Assembly (NCBI GenBank): GCA_963169595.1
Contig: CAUJFM010000210.1
Span: forward strand, 1-17,566
DNA length: 17,566 nucleotides
Source: Bacteroidota bacterium
GTDB taxonomy: Bacteria > Bacteroidota > Bacteroidia > Flavobacteriales_F > PHOS-HE28
Direction: 5' to 3'
Shown here: one piece after another, positions 14,712 to 17,566 of the stretch
How the letters are laid out: every line of letters starts with the position of its first letter
How positions within the stretch are numbered: the first letter of the stretch is position 1
Position numbers and translations under genes: made by a program
The notes under the pieces: model-generated
What the model was told of the DNA's origin: nothing
The model's input: the letters and a program-made list of their open reading frames with translations, nothing else
Database searches by the model: none

Positions 14712-17533
14712 TTCACGGTCGTATCCGTCGCTTCCGCCTTCTGGATCAGGTCGTCACCCTTCTTCCGGGCCGTCTCCACGAGCCCATCGGCCCGCTTGTC
14801 GGCCTCAGCGATCGCTTGTTGCTCCTTCTTGTCGGCCTCCTTCTTCAGCTTGTCCGCTCCCACACGCGCGGCGGCCTTGGAGATCGGGTCCTTGGCATCG
14901 TTCACCAGTTTGTCGGCGGCGGCGTAGGCCTCCCCTTTCAGGCGGGCTGCCTCGCGACGCGTATCGGCCTTGAGCTGGTCCGCTTGCTTCTGGGCCTCGG
15001 CCACGAGCCTGGCGGCCTCCTCACGCGCCTTGGCGATCGCCTCCTCCTTGGCCTTGGAGATCTGCTCGTTCACCTCCTGCTTGATCTCCTCCTTGATCAC
15101 ATCGCCCACATTGGTGCTTCCACCGGCGAACATGGGCTTCACGATGGGCTTGTCCACCGTGCCGGTGATCTTGATGGTGGCATCGAGCTCTTCGGGCACC
15201 TTCATGTTGGCACCGAGGAAACGGTTGGCCTCACCCAGCAGGCTGCCGGCCGTGCGCGCCGCAGCCGCCCCGAACATGGCCGTGGGCACCTTCGCCTTCA
15301 TCAGGTAGTCGATGGCCTGGTCGGCAAAGGCCGTGCTACCCCCCACGTTGGCCTTGATCCGGTCGATCTTCACATCGAAGGGGTCGGTGATCATCTTGCC
15401 GTCCTGGAAGCGGTACGTGAAGTTCACGTCCTGCAGCGTGGTGTTCTCGATCTCCTTGATCTTGAGCGCCTTCGCAACATCCACCAAGGGTTGGAAGCCC
15501 TCCACCCGCACGTTCTTCGTGCGCAGGGTGCCGCGGCCGGTCATGGTGTTCAGGTCGGGGTTCATGTGCTGGTCCAGGTGGGCCTGCATGCTCAGGTCGG
15601 TGCTGAAGGTGCCCTTGCAGGTCTTCGCGATGGGGGCCATCTTCTGGATGGTCTCGATGTAGGTCACGGCCTTCTCGATATCCATGTCGCGCACATCGTA
15701 GCGCAGGTCGAAGCGCGGCCTGGCAGCGTCCTTGGTGTCGTAGTCACCCTCCATGGCCACGCTGCCATTGAAGAGGTTGAAGAACACATCGTTGAAGTCC
15801 ACCCGGCGCTCATGCACGTGCAGGCCGCCACGGACATTGGTGAGCGCGAGGTTGTCGTAGATCACCTCCTTCACGGTCATGCCCATGCGGAAGTTGATGT
15901 TGGCGGGCACTTCGATCACGCTCATGGGCGTGGTGTCCGCCGGTGTGGCCGGGGCGGTCTCCGTGGACGCACCCATCAGCTCGTTGAGGTCGAACTTGTC
16001 CGCGGCAAGGTCGAAGCTGCCGGTGAGCGTGCTGTCCTTCAACCACCATTGCAGGTAGTTGTCCATGCGGCCCTTGGCCTGCACGTTGCTGCTGCCCACG
16101 GTCCCGTTGAAGGCCACCAGCTCCAGGAACTTGGGGGTGAAGTCGAAGTGGAGGTTGGAGATGCCCACGGCCGGCATGGAATCGGCCGCGTAGTGCATGT
16201 CCTGCAGGATCAGCTCCCCATCCGCTGTGAACTGCTCGTAGCGCTGGGCCTCCACATCGCTCATGCGGCCCTTCATGCGCACATCGGCGTTCAGGCGCCC
16301 CTTCAGTTCCTCCTTCATGGGCACCACCTGCTTCACGCTGGCCAGGTCGAGCTTGGCCTTCAGTTCGGCGTCCACGTTGGGGTCGCTGATGGGCGTGGTC
16401 AGGTGCATGCGGGCCTCCACGGGCTTGCCGGCCATCTTCATGGCGAAGCGCTTCAGATCCACCACCATGCCGTCCATGTCGCTGCCACCCGGACTGTTCA
16501 CCTTCAGGTCCACGAAGATGTCCTCCACGGCAGCGGGCAGGTCAGGGTACTTGAAGCGCCCGTTGTCCACATCCACCACCACCCCGAAGCCGGGCATGGA
16601 GGTGTCGTTGTAACGGCCCTTGACATGGCCGCTGAAGCCGGCCTTCCCGCTCATGCTCACCCCGTCCAGGTTGCCGGCGAACTCGGCGGGCACCAACGAC
16701 AGCAGCGTGGCGAAGTCGGTCTTCTTCGCGCTCCAGGTCAGGTCCATGTCGATGTCCTCCGCAGGCATGGCCAGCCAGCCATCAAAGCCCAGCACGAGCT
16801 GGTTGATGGTGGCCTCGTTCTCCTTGAAGGTGAACTTCATGTTCGGCAGGTCCATATCGAGGTCGGCGGTGATGTCGGCCTTCACGTTCTTGAGGTAACG
16901 GATGCCGTCGAACACCACGGTGGCCGAGTCGGCGTGCGTCACGGTGCTCAGGGTGAAGAGGTCCTGCGTGAAGTCGCCGCTGCCGGTGTGGTCCAGGCCG
17001 CGCAGGTCCATGTAGTAGGTCAATGAGGCATCGTCATAGATCAGCAGGCCATCCTCAATGGAATACTCCCGCAGGCCGATGTTGAACGCGCTGGCGGTAT
17101 CCGCCGGTTCGGTCACCGCAGTGGTATCGGCCTTGGCGATGTCCCAGTTGGCCGTGCCGTCCTCCAGCACCTTGACGTGGATGCGTGGCTTGATGAGCCC
17201 GATGCGCTTGATGTCGATCTTGTCGCCGAACACGCTCTTGATGTCCACCGTGGCGGTGAGCGATCCGATCTGCGCCAGTTCAATGCCCTCGAAGGGGGCC
17301 ACGTTGGCCACCTTCACATCGGCCACCGTCACGGTGAGGTCCGGGAAGCTCCGCAGGATGGTGATGTCCCACTCGCCCCAGTCCACCATGGCGTTGATGT
17401 TCTTGTTGACCTCGGCCTTCACGGCCGCCTCGATCTTGTCCTTGAACACGATGGGCAGGATGATCGCCGCTGCCAGCAGCAGCACGATGAGCACACCGAG
17501 GGTGATGAGGATGCGTTTGGTCCACTTAGCCAT
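14708..17533 (-). CDS. AsmA-like protein with long helical C-terminal tail
   Basis: A 941-residue protein with one N-terminal membrane anchor (about residues 7-31, ILITLGVLIVLLLAAAIIL). A long beta-rich body follows, typical of the AsmA/TamB-like superfamily: AsmA at the N-terminus (WDITILRSFPDLTVTVADV) and an AsmA-like C-terminal region to about 800. These proteins are thought to form periplasmic grooves that carry lipids between membranes. The last 132 residues (from about 810) are an Ala/Lys/Glu-rich helix predicted to be coiled coil or LEA-like, unusual beside proteobacterial AsmA. ATG 17533 places the anchor directly after the start; an in-frame GTG at 17554 and an open frame to the window edge leave a longer form possible. 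It is the first visible gene of the envelope operon. Confidence 0.85.
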   Translation of the reverse strand: MAKWTKRILITLGVLIVLLLAAAIILPIVFKDKIEAAVKAEVNKNINAMVDWGEWDITILRSFPDLTVTVADVKVANVAPFEGIELAQIGSLTATVDIKSVFGDKIDIKRIGLIKPRIHVKVLEDGTANWDIAKADTTAVTEPADTASAFNIGLREYSIEDGLLIYDDASLTYYMDLRGLDHTGSGDFTQDLFTLSTVTHADSATVVFDGIRYLKNVKADITADLDMDLPNMKFTFKENEATINQLVLGFDGWLAMPAEDIDMDLTWSAKKTDFATLLSLVPAEFAGNLDGVSMSGKAGFSGHVKGRYNDTSMPGFGVVVDVDNGRFKYPDLPAAVEDIFVDLKVNSPGGSDMDGMVVDLKRFAMKMAGKPVEARMHLTTPISDPNVDAELKAKLDLASVKQVVPMKEELKGRLNADVRMKGRMSDVEAQRYEQFTADGELILQDMHYAADSMPAVGISNLHFDFTPKFLELVAFNGTVGSSNVQAKGRMDNYLQWWLKDSTLTGSFDLAADKFDLNELMGASTETAPATPADTTPMSVIEVPANINFRMGMTVKEVIYDNLALTNVRGGLHVHERRVDFNDVFFNLFNGSVAMEGDYDTKDAARPRFDLRYDVRDMDIEKAVTYIETIQKMAPIAKTCKGTFSTDLSMQAHLDQHMNPDLNTMTGRGTLRTKNVRVEGFQPLVDVAKALKIKEIENTTLQDVNFTYRFQDGKMITDPFDVKIDRIKANVGGSTAFADQAIDYLMKAKVPTAMFGAAAARTAGSLLGEANRFLGANMKVPEELDATIKITGTVDKPIVKPMFAGGSTNVGDVIKEEIKQEVNEQISKAKEEAIAKAREEAARLVAEAQKQADQLKADTRREAARLKGEAYAAADKLVNDAKDPISKAAARVGADKLKKEADKKEQQAIAEADKRADGLVETARKKGDDLIQKAEATDTTVK

Positions 17534-17566
17534 GGTCTGGTTCTGCTTGGGCACGTCGTAGGTCCA

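Noticed and set aside
14582..17026. 814-residue antisense ORF on the plus strand
   Set aside because: It is the mirror of the AsmA-like gene, with a repetitive His/Leu/Val/Gly composition and no motif. It also spans the AsmA/OmpA junction.

Overview
The window looks like a chromosomal piece of a GC-rich member of the Bacteroidota, probably of the Flavobacteriales type. The grounds are: an AsmA-like protein, a PorE-like OmpA/PD40 protein and a secreted trypsin-like protease that ends in Bacteroidota-style repeats; promoters that resemble the Bacteroidota TTTG / TAnnTTTG type; and starts with no Shine-Dalgarno sequence. Almost all genes use CTG/GTG/CGC-rich codons. The exception is one AT-rich gene near the left end. 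I saw no tRNA, rRNA, CRISPR array or insertion sequence.

Left part (1-1504): the last 18 codons of a cut-off gene, then an AT-rich island of about 1.4 kb. Its single convincing gene encodes a 323-residue DUF4062 protein, a family often found in foreign or defence-type loci. The protein ends in LQDDDFPF, which closely resembles the acidic tip of single-stranded-DNA-binding protein (SSB). The 314 bases after it hold no gene.

Middle (1505-10528): GC-rich core-type genes. A GT87 polyprenyl-dependent glycosyltransferase is followed closely by an alpha/beta hydrolase. Facing them is rimK (S6-type glutamate ligase), which has the best promoter in the window. Then come a PhyH-type dioxygenase and a short-chain dehydrogenase 9 nt apart; the dehydrogenase overlaps tail to tail with a PAP2/sphingomyelin-synthase-like phosphatase. 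Divergent from the phosphatase is a GT22 (Alg9/PIG-B type) mannosyltransferase, followed by a cystathionine gamma-synthase family PLP enzyme and a TerC-family membrane protein.

Right part (10525-17533, minus strand): a tight three-gene envelope operon read right to left. It runs AsmA-like protein with a long helical tail, then a PorE-like lipoprotein/OmpA-type protein (TPR, PD40 propeller, regulatory-like domain, OmpA_C), then a secreted trypsin-like protease with two 39-residue dockerin-like C-terminal repeats. The first two genes overlap by ATGA and the last two are 5 nt apart. The protease and terC genes converge, and their stop codons share the palindrome TTAA.

The most interesting points are the SSB-like tail on the DUF4062 protein, the tandem C-terminal repeat that stands where a sorting domain would be expected on the protease, the Val that replaces the conserved oxyanion-hole Gly in that protease, and the repeated TAGCTTCGC[C/G]GCCATG start context that suggests near-leaderless messages.
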